From Anaerolineae bacterium (GTDB taxonomy: Bacteria; Chloroflexota; Anaerolineae; Aggregatilineales; Aggregatilineaceae): 64,000 bases of DNA. The translations under genes and the position numbers were made by a program. The stretch is taken from assembly GCA_023382715.1 (NCBI GenBank), contig JAHDWP010000012.1:17709-81708 (forward strand), in the 5' to 3' direction. Below the pieces are notes generated by a model. That model searched no databases, was not told where the DNA came from, and was given only the letters and a program-made list of their open reading frames with translations. This document shows, piece after piece, positions 8,194-16,573 of this stretch. The first letter of the stretch is position 1, and every line of letters starts with the position of its first letter.

Positions 8194-9303
8194 ATGCGCA
8201 TCGGAATTGACGCCCGACTGAACTACTATCGTCCCGGCGGCATCGTCGAGTACACGCGCCATCTGATCCGCGAGCTGGCCGCGTTAGACGCCGTCAACGA
8301 CTATCGCCTCGTCCAACACATCCGCGACCGGGAGACGCTGGTTGTCGCGCCGAACTTCGCGCGCATCAACACGCTGACGCCGAGCCATCACCGCCTGGAA
8401 CGGTGGGCACTCTCGGCGGAGCTGCTCCCGCATCGCCTAGACATCCTGCACTCGCCGGACGCGATTCCCCCGGCGCGCGCGGCCCGTCGCCAGGTGATCA
8501 CCATCCACGACCTGCACTACCTGCACTATCCGCAGTTCATGACGGCGGACAGCCGTCGCTACTACGTGGGGCAGATCGCCTGGGCAGTGCGCCGTGCCGA
8601 TCATCTCCTGGCCTCCTCACAGGCGACTCGCGCCGACCTGGTGACGCTGCTCAATGTGCCCGAAGCCAAGATTACCGTGCACATGCTCGGCGTTGACGAC
8701 CTGTTCAAGCCCGCACTTCCTGCGGCGATTCAGGCGTGTCGGGCGCGCTGGGGGCTGCCCGCGCACTACCTGCTGTTTGTCGGCACGTTCGAGCCGCGCA
8801 AGAACATCCCGACCCTGCTGCACGCCTACGATCTCCTGCGCCACGATCTGCCGGACGCCCCGCCGCTGGTATTGGCCGGGCGGCGCGGCTGGCTGTACGA
8901 TGACATTCAGCGGACGGCGGAAGACCTGGCCCTGGGCGATCATCTGATCTGGGTCGAGAATCCGCCGCGCGGCGATCTGCCCGCGCTGTATAGCGGCGCG
9001 GCAGCCCTGACCCTGCCTTCGCACTATGAGGGGTTCGGGCTGACTGCGCTGGAAGCGATGGCCTGCGGCACGCCGCCGGTCGCCTCGGATCGCAGTTCGC
9101 TGCCCGAAGTCGTCGGCGATGCCGGGCTGCTGGTCAATCCTGACGACGCGGACAGCATCGCCGACGCGCTGCGCCGCCTGCTGACGGACAGCGCCCTGCG
9201 CGACACCCTGCGCGCCACCGGCCTGGCTCGCGCCGCCACGTTCACCTGGCGGCGCATGGCCGAGATCGTCCGCGAAGTCTACGCGCGGGTCATGGCTGAG
9301 TGA
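8194..9303 (+). CDS. GT4-family glycosyltransferase
   Basis: 369 aa with the GT-B fold pattern. The N-terminal domain begins [17 protein letters not shown] with a glycine turn. The C-terminal domain has [10 protein letters not shown] (the EPRKN element) and the EX7E-type donor-binding segment [20 protein letters not shown]. Such retaining enzymes move a sugar from a nucleotide donor to a lipid-linked or polysaccharide acceptor on the cytoplasmic face of the membrane. It is followed 34 nt later by a second glycosyltransferase and then by ppk2. The start codon lies only 8 nt after the promoter -10 box. Donor and acceptor cannot be predicted. Confidence 0.93.
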   Translation: MRIGIDARLNYYRPGGIVEYTRHLIRELAALDAVNDYRLVQHIRDRETLVVAPNFARINTLTPSHHRLERWALSAELLPHRLDILHSPDAIPPARAARRQVITIHDLHYLHYPQFMTADSRRYYVGQIAWAVRRADHLLASSQATRADLVTLLNVPEAKITVHMLGVDDLFKPALPAAIQACRARWGLPAHYLLFVGTFEPRKNIPTLLHAYDLLRHDLPDAPPLVLAGRRGWLYDDIQRTAEDLALGDHLIWVENPPRGDLPALYSGAAALTLPSHYEGFGLTALEAMACGTPPVASDRSSLPEVVGDAGLLVNPDDADSIADALRRLLTDSALRDTLRATGLARAATFTWRRMAEIVREVYARVMAE

Positions 9304-9337
9304 ACGGAACTCCACCACCCAACGGATCAACAGCCTT

Positions 9338-10585
9338 ATGCGACTGCTCTTCCTGACTGCCGAACTCCCTGAGCCTGCTCACGCGGGCGGCACGCTGCGC
9401 ACCAACGGCCTGCTGCGCGCGGCGCACGCGGCGGGGCACGAAGTCCACCTGCTCTCTTTCGCCACGCGCGCCCAGCTCAACGCGCAGCGCGAGCGGCTGG
9501 GCGCTTACTGCGCGCGCGTGGAGACGGTTGCGCCGCCCCAGCGCCGGCTCGCCGACCGGCTGCGCGACCTGCTGGCCGGCAAGGCCGATATGCAGGGGCG
9601 TTATTGCTCGGCCCACTACCAGCACGCCCTGAGCAAGCTGCTGGAAGCGACGCCCTACGATCTGGTCCAGATGGAAAGCCTGGAAATGACGGTCTATGCG
9701 CCGGCGGTGCAGCGCGTTCAGCCAGGGACTCCGCTCATCTACGACTCGTTCAACGCGGAGTTCGATCTGCAGCGCAGCATCTTCGAGGCCGAGCGCGGCA
9801 GCCTGCGCCGCTTGCCTGGCGCCCTGTACTCGTTCGTCCAGTGGCGCCGCCTGACGCGCTACGAGCGCCAGGTCGTGCGCGAGGCAGCGCACACCATCGC
9901 CGTCTCCGACGCGGACGCCGAAGCGTTTCGTCGCCTGGCCCCCGGCTGCCCAGTCAGCGTGGTGCCCAACGGGATTGACGTGGCCCGCTACGCCATCGCC
10001 GACACGTCGCTGGACCTCGGCCCGGCCCCGCTGGTTTTCACCGGCTCGATGGGCTATCGCCCCAACGTGGACGCGGCTCTGTGGTTCGCCAACCGCGTGC
10101 TGGATCGGGTACGCGCCCACGTGCCGGATGCTCGCTTCTTCATCGTGGGCAGCCGCCCCCATCACCGGCTGAACAGCCTGCGCGACCGCGACGGCGTGCA
10201 GATCACCGGCTGGGTGCCGGACGTGAACCCGTTCCTCTCAGCAGCGGCGGTGTATGTCGTCCCGCTGCGCATGGGCAGCGGCACGCGCCTCAAGCTGCTG
10301 CAGGCGATGGCCGCGCGCCTGGCGGTCGTCTCCACGCAGATAGGCGCGCAGGGCCTCGATGTGCAGGACGGGGAGCAGCTTCGCCTGGCCGATACGGAAG
10401 AAGGTTTCGCCCGCGCGGTGATCGAGCTGTTGCGCGATCCCGCTCAGCGGGAAGTATTGGGCGCGCGTGCAGCCGGTTACGTGGCGCGCCATTACGATTG
10501 GTCGGTGATCGCCCCGCGCCTGTCAGCCGTCTATGACAGCGTGCTCGGCACAGCGAGCGCACCAGAAAGGAGCAGCGCACGATGA
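9338..10585 (+). CDS. GT4-family glycosyltransferase
   Basis: 415 aa. The start MRLLFLTAELPEPAHAGGT resembles exopolysaccharide glycosyltransferases of the PelF/EpsH1-like group. A VSDADAEAF and VPNGID segment marks the domain junction, and the C-terminal domain has FTGSMGYRPNVDA and a GSGTRLKLLQAMA donor-binding element. It is the second gene of the operon, 34 nt after the first glycosyltransferase, and its TGA overlaps the ATG of ppk2 (ATGA). The two enzymes probably act on the same surface glycan, by inference from adjacency only. Confidence 0.92.
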   Translation: MRLLFLTAELPEPAHAGGTLRTNGLLRAAHAAGHEVHLLSFATRAQLNAQRERLGAYCARVETVAPPQRRLADRLRDLLAGKADMQGRYCSAHYQHALSKLLEATPYDLVQMESLEMTVYAPAVQRVQPGTPLIYDSFNAEFDLQRSIFEAERGSLRRLPGALYSFVQWRRLTRYERQVVREAAHTIAVSDADAEAFRRLAPGCPVSVVPNGIDVARYAIADTSLDLGPAPLVFTGSMGYRPNVDAALWFANRVLDRVRAHVPDARFFIVGSRPHHRLNSLRDRDGVQITGWVPDVNPFLSAAAVYVVPLRMGSGTRLKLLQAMAARLAVVSTQIGAQGLDVQDGEQLRLADTEEGFARAVIELLRDPAQREVLGARAAGYVARHYDWSVIAPRLSAVYDSVLGTASAPERSSAR

Positions 10586-11397
10586 GCAACAAGCGGCAAC
10601 CGCTCCGCCCCAAGCCGGGCGAGTCCGTCCGCCTGGCGGATTACGATCCGGGCTACACGGGAGACTATCGCGCCAAAAAGGACGCGCTCGAAGACCTGGA
10701 GCGCAATCGCGCGAAGCTGGGCGAGCTTCAGGAAGTGCTCTACGCCGGGCACAAGCATGCCCTGTTGATCATCCTGCAGGCGCTGGACGCCGGCGGCAAG
10801 GACGGCACCATCCGCCACGTCATGCACGGCATCAACCCGCAGGGCGTCCAGGTGACCAGCTTCAAGGTGCCCACCGCCGAAGAACTCGCTCACGACTTCC
10901 TGTGGCGCGTCCACCAGCGCACGCCGCCGCTGGGCATGATCGGCATCTTCAACCGCTCGCACTACGAAGATGTGCTGGTCGTCCGCGTCGAAGAGCTGGT
11001 GCCGCCCGCCGTGTGGGAAGCGCGCTACGACCACATCAACGCCTTCGAGCACCTGCTGACCGACAGCGGCGTGACCCTCGTCAAGTTCTTCCTGCACATC
11101 TCCAAAGCCGAGCAGAAAGAGCGCTTTGAGGAGCGGCTGACCAAGCCCAGCAAGCACTGGAAGTTCTCGCGCGACGACCTGAAGATGCGCAACAAGTGGG
11201 ACCGGTATATGGCCGCCTACGAGGACGCGCTCAACCTCTGCAACACGCCCTGGGCACCCTGGCACATCGTCCCGGCGGACAAAAAGTGGTACCGCAACCT
11301 GGTCATCTCCCAGGTGCTCGTCGAGACCCTGGAGAAGCTCGATCTGCGCTACCCGGAGCCGGAGCCGGGCCTGGAAACCATCGTCATCCCGGACTGA
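10582..11397 (+). CDS. ppk2: PPK2-family polyphosphate kinase / nucleotide phosphotransferase
   Basis: 271 aa, a typical single-domain PPK2. The Walker A-like loop DAGGKDG is at 69-75. The Walker B-like region FNRSHYEDVLVVRV follows, and a lid rich in Arg and Lys (KEQ/KERFEERL, KHWKFSRDDLKMR) comes before HIVPADKKWYRN. PPK2 enzymes phosphorylate NDP or NMP with polyphosphate, or run in reverse. The start overlaps the preceding glycosyltransferase stop as ATGA, so expression is coupled. It ends 11 nt from the convergent rqcH stop. The class (I, II or III) cannot be assigned with confidence. Confidence 0.93.
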   Translation: MSNKRQPLRPKPGESVRLADYDPGYTGDYRAKKDALEDLERNRAKLGELQEVLYAGHKHALLIILQALDAGGKDGTIRHVMHGINPQGVQVTSFKVPTAEELAHDFLWRVHQRTPPLGMIGIFNRSHYEDVLVVRVEELVPPAVWEARYDHINAFEHLLTDSGVTLVKFFLHISKAEQKERFEERLTKPSKHWKFSRDDLKMRNKWDRYMAAYEDALNLCNTPWAPWHIVPADKKWYRNLVISQVLVETLEKLDLRYPEPEPGLETIVIPD

Positions 11398-11408
11398 GCA
11401 AGGCGTCG

Positions 11409-13106
11409 CTACTCCGGGCGCGGCGTGACCTCAACAGGCTGCTCGTTGCGGTAGGTGACCATGCCCGGCTTGCCGCCCTTGATCTTGCGCACGTACTTGC
11501 GCCGCGTCACGTCCACCAGGGCGCGCGCCTCAGTGCGCGCTGCGCTGTAGTAAGCCGCGATCTCTGCCGCGCGCCGGATCACCGCTTCCGGCACGTCCCC
11601 CGCGCCCGCCTTGATGATCACGTGTGCGCCGGGCACGCCCCGCGCGTGCAGCCACAGATCGCCCGGCCCGCCCCGGTCGAAGGTGACGATGTCGTTCTGG
11701 CGGGCGTTGCGCCCCACCCAGATCACCGCGCCGGACTCGGTCATCACCCTGAGCGGGGCCGAGGTCGCGCCGCGCGGCCCGGCGGCCCGCGGCCCGCGCC
11801 AGTAGCCGCTCCGCTGCAGCGCCTCCTGCACCTCGCCGATGTCCGGCCAGTTGCGGGCCATTTCCAGGTCCATCGCCAGTTGATCCAGGTAGGCCAGCTC
11901 TTGCTCGGCGGCAGTCATCAGCTCTGGCACGCCGCTGCGGGCACGCTTGGCTTTTTCGTACTTCTCGAAGTAGCGTTTGGCGTTTTCCAGCGGCGTCAGC
12001 GCCGGGTCGAGGGCGATGATCAGCTCCGGGCCGTCCACCTCGTAGGCGGCGCGCAGCTCGCGCGCGCCCGGTGCCAGCGTGTACTGATAGGCCAGCAACA
12101 GTTCTCCGCTCTGGCGCAGATGCTCGAAGGTGGCATCATCCTGCAACGAGCCGCGCAGCGACTCCCGCTTGCGGGCGACGCGCGCCCGCGCCTCGGCGAT
12201 GGTCTCGGCGACCGGGCGCTTGGCCGCGGCGTAGGCGTCTTCACCCACCAGTGGCCCGTAGAAGCGGGCGACGGCCTCGCTCATGCTGCCCGCCGGAGAC
12301 CAGCCCGGCAGGTGCGTGATCGGGTACGCGGCGTAGGCGGTCACGGCCCCCTCCTGCTGGGCGATGCCAGGCTGCCACGCGCCCACGCTGAACGCGCCGA
12401 ACAGCTCGCCGATGGCCGCCAGCAGCGCCCGCGCGCTGGTATCGGCGGCCTTCGTGTTGATCCCGCCCGTCGCCCGAAAGACGAGTTCCTTACCCAGTAG
12501 CGGGCTGATGCCCAGCACGCGCCGGGTGAGAATCTCGCGCGCCCGCTCGCCCGGCTCGTTGTCGAGCATGTCGCCGAGCAGAGTTTGAGTCAGCGCCAGC
12601 GGCTCGCGCTTGAGGCGCTGCGGGGGCGGCGGCTGATAGGGCTTGCCCGGCAGGCTGACGCGCACCCGGTTCTCCTGCGGCCCCACGCGGCGGATGCACT
12701 CAACGATGACGCCGTCATCGCGCACCAGCAGCACGTTGGCGCGGCGCTCCATCGGCTCGGCGATGAGCGAGAACACGCCCTGCGGCCCTTCCAGCTCGAA
12801 GATGAGCACGCGATCCCAGGGCGGCTGGCGCACGGCGCTGATCCACGCGCCCTCCGCATAGCGGCGCAGCAGCAGCCCCAGCGGAGAGGGCGTCTCCACG
12901 CCGCGCCGCAGCTTGTCGCCGCTGAGATGGGCGCGGGCAAGCTGTTGGTGCGCGCTGAGCAGCAGGTAATGCCGCTGGTGGTTGGCGTAAATCTCCAGGC
13001 CAATGCTGTCTTCGTCCGGTTCGAGCGTGTCCTGCACGCGCCCGCCGACAAGGGCCGCGCGCAACTCATCGGCCAGCGCCATGATCGTCACAGCGTCGAA
13101 ATTCAT
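11409..13106 (-). CDS. rqcH: RqcH/NFACT-family ribosome quality-control protein
   Basis: 565 aa. The NFACT-N domain begins MNFDAVTIMALADELR, and the D98-R99 pair (PPWDRV) matches the DR motif that RqcH needs to recruit tRNA-Ala for alanine tailing. A central helix-hairpin-helix and coiled-coil region is followed by the NFACT-R domain, with GRNARQNDIVTFDRGGPGDLWLHARGVPG split across about 470-500 and the usual VTYRNEQPVEV ending. RqcH binds obstructed 50S subunits and adds C-terminal alanine tails that target stalled chains for degradation. The ATG at 13106 has AGAGGAT upstream. The gene stands alone on its strand. Confidence 0.94.
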   Translation of the reverse strand: MNFDAVTIMALADELRAALVGGRVQDTLEPDEDSIGLEIYANHQRHYLLLSAHQQLARAHLSGDKLRRGVETPSPLGLLLRRYAEGAWISAVRQPPWDRVLIFELEGPQGVFSLIAEPMERRANVLLVRDDGVIVECIRRVGPQENRVRVSLPGKPYQPPPPQRLKREPLALTQTLLGDMLDNEPGERAREILTRRVLGISPLLGKELVFRATGGINTKAADTSARALLAAIGELFGAFSVGAWQPGIAQQEGAVTAYAAYPITHLPGWSPAGSMSEAVARFYGPLVGEDAYAAAKRPVAETIAEARARVARKRESLRGSLQDDATFEHLRQSGELLLAYQYTLAPGARELRAAYEVDGPELIIALDPALTPLENAKRYFEKYEKAKRARSGVPELMTAAEQELAYLDQLAMDLEMARNWPDIGEVQEALQRSGYWRGPRAAGPRGATSAPLRVMTESGAVIWVGRNARQNDIVTFDRGGPGDLWLHARGVPGAHVIIKAGAGDVPEAVIRRAAEIAAYYSAARTEARALVDVTRRKYVRKIKGGKPGMVTYRNEQPVEVTPRPE

Positions 13107-13239
13107 CGTGTGCTATCCTCTCTGGCAGAGGTGCCCATAAGCCGCCTGAGCGCACGCCATCGGCCCGCGAACTCGCCCGATTAGTCAATTTGTGGGGCCA
13201 ATGCTACAATGCGGTCACGGTCTTGGGAAGGGCCAGCCC

Positions 13240-13782
13240 ATGCGCGTTGCCATCGGTTCGACTAACCCGGTCAAGAGTAGCGCAGTGCGCGCGGTATTGC
13301 TGCCGCTGTTCCCTGGCGCGTCGTTCGTCACGGTGGATGTGCCGTCCGGCGTGGCCGCTCAGCCCTGGGGCGACGTGGAGACGCGCACCGGCGCGTACAA
13401 CCGCGCTCGCGCCGCAAGAGAAGCGGCGAGCGCCGACCTGGGCATCGGGCTGGAGGGCGGCGTGCAGGAGTCCGAGTTCGGCCTGCTGACGGCGGCCTGG
13501 TGCGTGGTGGTCGCCGGCGATGGGCGAGTGGGCGTTGGCGGCAATTCATGCGTGCTGCTGCCGCCGCCGGTCGCCGCCACCGTGCGCGACGGGATGGAGC
13601 TTGGCGAGGCAATGGATCGCTTCGTCAACCGGGCCAATACCAAACACCAGAATGGGGCCATCGGCATCCTGACCGACGATCTGGAAACGCGCCAAAGCGC
13701 CTACGAGACGATCATCCGGCTGGCGCTGGCTCCCTTGATCCATCCGGAATGGTACCCTGACGCAAAACTGACCGGCACTTAG
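13240..13782 (+). CDS. DUF84/YjjX-type inosine-xanthosine triphosphatase
   Basis: 180 aa from the ATG at 13240 (MRVAIGSTNPVKSSAV). An in-frame start 48 nt earlier lacks homologous sequence. The N-terminal GSTNPVK motif, the GIGLEGGVQ segment with its conserved Glu, and the terminal ETIIRLALAPL fit the YjjX/DUF84 NTPases, which hydrolyse ITP and XTP to clean the nucleotide pool. A TACAAT at 13205-13210 could be a -10 box, but no good -35 is seen. The next gene starts 30 nt downstream on the same strand. It is divergent from rqcH. Confidence 0.85.
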   Translation: MRVAIGSTNPVKSSAVRAVLLPLFPGASFVTVDVPSGVAAQPWGDVETRTGAYNRARAAREAASADLGIGLEGGVQESEFGLLTAAWCVVVAGDGRVGVGGNSCVLLPPPVAATVRDGMELGEAMDRFVNRANTKHQNGAIGILTDDLETRQSAYETIIRLALAPLIHPEWYPDAKLTGT

Positions 13783-13812
13783 ATTGCGCGTCGTTGCAGT
13801 GGGGGATTGCAG

Positions 13813-15327
13813 ATGAAGACACGAGCCTTTCTCTTCCTGATTCTCTTGAGCGCGCTGATCCTGGCGTTGTCCGCGTGTGGCGATGAAGAGTCGGACGCTA
13901 TCGCACGCCCGGTCGTTCGCTTGCAGGTCAACGACCAGGCCTACGAAGAAAACGTCTACAGCTATTGCTGGCCGGAGTCGGCGGGCGACCTGGAGTGCGA
14001 CGTGGATGCCGTCGCGCTGGTGCAGCCGCTGCGCAACGTCCCGGTCAGCGCTGGCGATTCGGTCCAGTTCGTGCTGGAGGGCGACGCCGGCACGCCTGCC
14101 CGCTTCACGGCGACGCTGCTCGGCTTCGACGACGTGCGCGACCTGGGCACCGGCAGCGTGGCCGAATACCCAATCGCGCTGGAAGACGATCTGTATCGCG
14201 TGCGGGTAGACGCCGAATACGACGATGTGCAGGGCCAGCCCGCTTACGTCTCGTATGTCTTCGGGCTGGCCGTGGCCGGCATCATCGTGCCCACTCCGAC
14301 GCCCACCCTGTCGCCCACCGAGACGCCGCTGCCCACCCCGACGCCCGCGCCCACGCTCACGCCGGAGCCGATCGCCACGTCCACGCCTCCGCCCACCGAG
14401 ACGCCGCTCCCTGAGGCGACCGAGACACCGCTTGAGGGAGCGCAGCCCGCCGAAGCGACTGCCGAGGGCGAGGCTACGCCGGAAGGTGAGGCGACCGCCG
14501 AAAGTGGCGCTGAGCAGCCGACCGAAGCAGCGCCCGCGCAGACGACTGAACCCGCCCTCACCGCACCCGTAGCCACGCCGGAACCCGTCCCCACGGGCGA
14601 CCTGGGCGAGCTGCTGCTGGTCGGCACGGTGCGCGTGACCGACACGGGCACCACGCTGCCGGTCGTCGGGGCGACAGTGCGCTACGAGCACACTTCGTCG
14701 GCCCTGCCGGAGCGCTCCAGCGCTGGCTCCACGCTGACCGGTCTTCAGGGTCAGTTCAATATCGGGCCGCTGGCGTTGCACGACACGGACACGATCACGG
14801 TCAGCGCCTTCGCGCCCGGCTATGAGATTCAGACCCACGAGCTGACCGGGCTGGAAGTCTGGCAGGCGGGCGGGTTGATCGAGTTCGTGCTGGTGCCCGT
14901 GCCGTCGGCCCGCGAAGGAGGCGCTGCCACGCGGCCCGTCACGCCGTCCACAAGCGCCGTCCCGCCGCTGGCCCTGGTGGTAGCCGGGCGGCTGTACATC
15001 CCGGTGGGCCTGCAGTACTGCGAGCAGGCGGCGAGCGGCGAGCAGGCGTGCACCGAGCTGCCCGCGCCCGAAGGCTCGACCGAGCGCCTGGGGCTGCTGC
15101 GCGGCTCCCCCGCCCAGTTGCGGATTGGCGGCGGGCGGCCCACGTCGGTGCGCATCGAGTATCTGACCGACACGGGCATCCCGACCGGCCAGCCGGAGAA
15201 TCGCCCCGGCGATAACGTCGTGCTGTTCATCATCACACCGGAGCCTGGCTCGTACATCATGGCCGTTCGCGTGTCGTGGACGGGCTACGAAGCGACGTAC
15301 TTCTTCCGTGTGAGCATCAGCGACTGA
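13813..15327 (+). CDS. Pro/Thr-rich lipoprotein with carboxypeptidase-regulatory-like domain
   Basis: 504 aa. The ATG at 13813 has GGGGGA before it, and a TTG two codons upstream is less likely. The signal sequence MKTRAFLFLILLSALILALS ends at a lipobox LSAC, so the mature protein is lipid-anchored. Residues about 30-160 form a globular domain of unknown type, then a linker of about 90 residues rich in Pro, Thr, Glu and Ala (PTPTPTLSPTETPLPTPTP and similar). A GTVRVTDTGTTLPVVGATV segment follows, with the pattern of carboxypeptidase-regulatory/CnaB-like beta-sandwiches, and a C-terminal beta-rich domain. It is surface-exposed by inference; no enzyme motif is seen. Confidence 0.8.
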   Translation: MKTRAFLFLILLSALILALSACGDEESDAIARPVVRLQVNDQAYEENVYSYCWPESAGDLECDVDAVALVQPLRNVPVSAGDSVQFVLEGDAGTPARFTATLLGFDDVRDLGTGSVAEYPIALEDDLYRVRVDAEYDDVQGQPAYVSYVFGLAVAGIIVPTPTPTLSPTETPLPTPTPAPTLTPEPIATSTPPPTETPLPEATETPLEGAQPAEATAEGEATPEGEATAESGAEQPTEAAPAQTTEPALTAPVATPEPVPTGDLGELLLVGTVRVTDTGTTLPVVGATVRYEHTSSALPERSSAGSTLTGLQGQFNIGPLALHDTDTITVSAFAPGYEIQTHELTGLEVWQAGGLIEFVLVPVPSAREGGAATRPVTPSTSAVPPLALVVAGRLYIPVGLQYCEQAASGEQACTELPAPEGSTERLGLLRGSPAQLRIGGGRPTSVRIEYLTDTGIPTGQPENRPGDNVVLFIITPEPGSYIMAVRVSWTGYEATYFFRVSISD

Positions 15328-15393
15328 TCGCCGACCCGTTGAACTGGGCCTCACCGGCGTCTGTGCATTTCAGATTCGGAACGCGGAGGTTCG

Positions 15394-15427
15394 TTGCAGG
15401 GGCGGGTTTCGAAACCCGCCCCTGCAA
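15394..15427. repeat. 34-nt perfect palindrome, family A
   Basis: Arms TTGCAGGGGCGGGTTTC and GAAACCCGCCCCTGCAA are exact reverse complements with no loop. It lies in the gap after the lipoprotein gene. A related copy with a 4-nt loop is at 61063-61088. It has no T-run, so it is not a standard terminator. Confidence 0.9.
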
Positions 15428-15476
15428 GGCCCGCCCTTGCTCAGTGACATGCGCTCACCGCACCGGCGTCTCCGCG

Positions 15477-15505
15477 TTGGTGGAACGCCGGTTCCGTGCT
15501 AGAAT
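15477..15505 (+). promoter_or_regulatory. Promoter of the three-gene small membrane protein operon
   Basis: TTGGTG (15477-15482), 17-nt spacer, TAGAAT (15500-15505). The ATG is at 15522 with GGGAGAA before it. The -35 is identical to that at 8158. Confidence 0.75.
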
Positions 15506-15521
15506 GAGAACGGGAGAACGT

Positions 15522-15989
15522 ATGAGCCAGGCTGCCAGGAAAGCGAATCCCGTCGCCGAGCACAAACGCGCCGTGCGCCTGAAGATCGTCGGCCCGGTGA
15601 TGTTGGCCGCGCTCGCCCTGGTGGGTGTGTGCAGTGTGCTGATCCTGGCGGTGGTTGGCGGGGCGCTGGAGAGCAAGCAGATCTCGATCGTCATGGGCAT
15701 TGTGGCGACAGCTTTCCTGGCGCTGCCCCTGGCGATCCTGTGCCTGGTGCCCTATGTCGTGCTGGCGGCGCTGGCCGCGCTGACCGGGCGCGGCTACGCA
15801 GGGGTACGCGGCCCCTTGCGCTCAGCCCGTCGCGCCACCGAGCGCCTGGCGCAGACAACCGCAGCGGCGGCACCCAGGCTGGCCCGCCCACTGGTGACGA
15901 TGAACGTGCGCCTGACGCGCTGGGAGCACACGCTGCGCGGCCAACCGGGTTCGGCGCTGCCTGTCGAAAGGAAGACATCCCATGAGTGA
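15522..15989 (+). CDS. Small two-helix membrane protein, unknown function
   Basis: 155 aa starting at the ATG after GGGAGAA. There are two long hydrophobic segments, about 26-52 and 57-90, followed by a basic Ala/Arg-rich cytoplasmic tail (RSARRATERLAQTTAAAAP). No recognised family. It is the first of three co-transcribed genes for tiny membrane proteins, and its last codons overlap the start of the next by 8 nt. The clear promoter and ordered overlaps show it is a real gene. A scaffold or membrane-organising role is only a guess. Confidence 0.75.
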   Translation: MSQAARKANPVAEHKRAVRLKIVGPVMLAALALVGVCSVLILAVVGGALESKQISIVMGIVATAFLALPLAILCLVPYVVLAALAALTGRGYAGVRGPLRSARRATERLAQTTAAAAPRLARPLVTMNVRLTRWEHTLRGQPGSALPVERKTSHE

Positions 15990-16233
15990 GATGATCAAGA
16001 CCCTGGAAGAGCAAGGCACCCACGCGCTCAAGCAGGCGGAAGAGCAGATCAGCGACCTGATCAAGACGCTCGAAGAGCAGGATAGCCAGGTATGGGCGTA
16101 CCTGGTCGGGGGCGTCATCGCGCTGATCGTCGGCCTCATTGCCGCCTACCTGGTCACCCAGACCGCGCGGGAGCGGCGCAAGAGCCGCCTGGAGCGCATC
16201 AAGGAATCGCTGCGCGGAGGGATCGTGCGATGA
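15982..16233 (+). CDS. Small coiled-coil membrane protein, unknown function
   Basis: 83 aa. The N-terminus is an amphipathic coiled coil with an exact internal repeat of IKTLEEQ (residues about 5-11 and 27-33). One transmembrane helix (YLVGGVIALIVGLIAAYLV) and a short basic tail RERRKSRLERIKESLRGG follow. It overlaps the genes on both sides (8 nt with the preceding gene, ATGA with the next), so the three are translationally coupled. No known family. The length fits a phage-shock- or holin-like small membrane protein, but nothing specific supports either. Confidence 0.75.
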   Translation: MSEMIKTLEEQGTHALKQAEEQISDLIKTLEEQDSQVWAYLVGGVIALIVGLIAAYLVTQTARERRKSRLERIKESLRGGIVR

Positions 16234-16481
16234 CCTCTGAAGTGCACGCCGATCTCGCCGCCAAGAGCGACACCGCCTGGAAGCTGCGCGTCTACCTGTT
16301 CGGCGGGCTGGTGGGGCTGGCCGCTGGCCTGCTCGCCGCCTATTTCTACGCGCGCGTCTCTGAGGAGAACGAGTCCGGGCAGCCCAACCGCATCAAGACG
16401 ACCGACGCGATGAAGCTGGCCGTCGCGCTGCTGTCGGTGATCCGCCAGATCACCGATCTGGGGGCCAGGCACGGTGACTGA
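16230..16481 (+). CDS. Small single-helix membrane protein, unknown function
   Basis: 83 aa from the ATGA overlap with the preceding gene. One transmembrane helix (VYLFGGLVGLAAGLLAAYFY) follows a charged N-terminus. The C-terminal third has TTDAMKLAVALLSVIRQITDLG, an amphipathic helix. The GGLVGLAAGLLAAY sequence resembles the helix of the preceding protein (GGVIALIVGLIAAY), so the two may be related. It is the last gene of the three-gene unit. No function can be assigned. Confidence 0.75.
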   Translation: MTSEVHADLAAKSDTAWKLRVYLFGGLVGLAAGLLAAYFYARVSEENESGQPNRIKTTDAMKLAVALLSVIRQITDLGARHGD

Positions 16482-16573
16482 CGGTCATCACCCAGCCAGC
16501 AGAGCTAAGCGGGGGGCGCGTCATGCGCCCCCTGCGCCGTGACCGCCCCCACCAGTCAGCACCCCCCCACGTC

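Noticed and set aside
13546..15354. 602-codon minus-strand open frame over the lipoprotein gene
   Set aside because: Arg/Gly/Gln-rich antisense shadow of a Pro/Thr-rich lipoprotein with signal peptide and SD on the plus strand.
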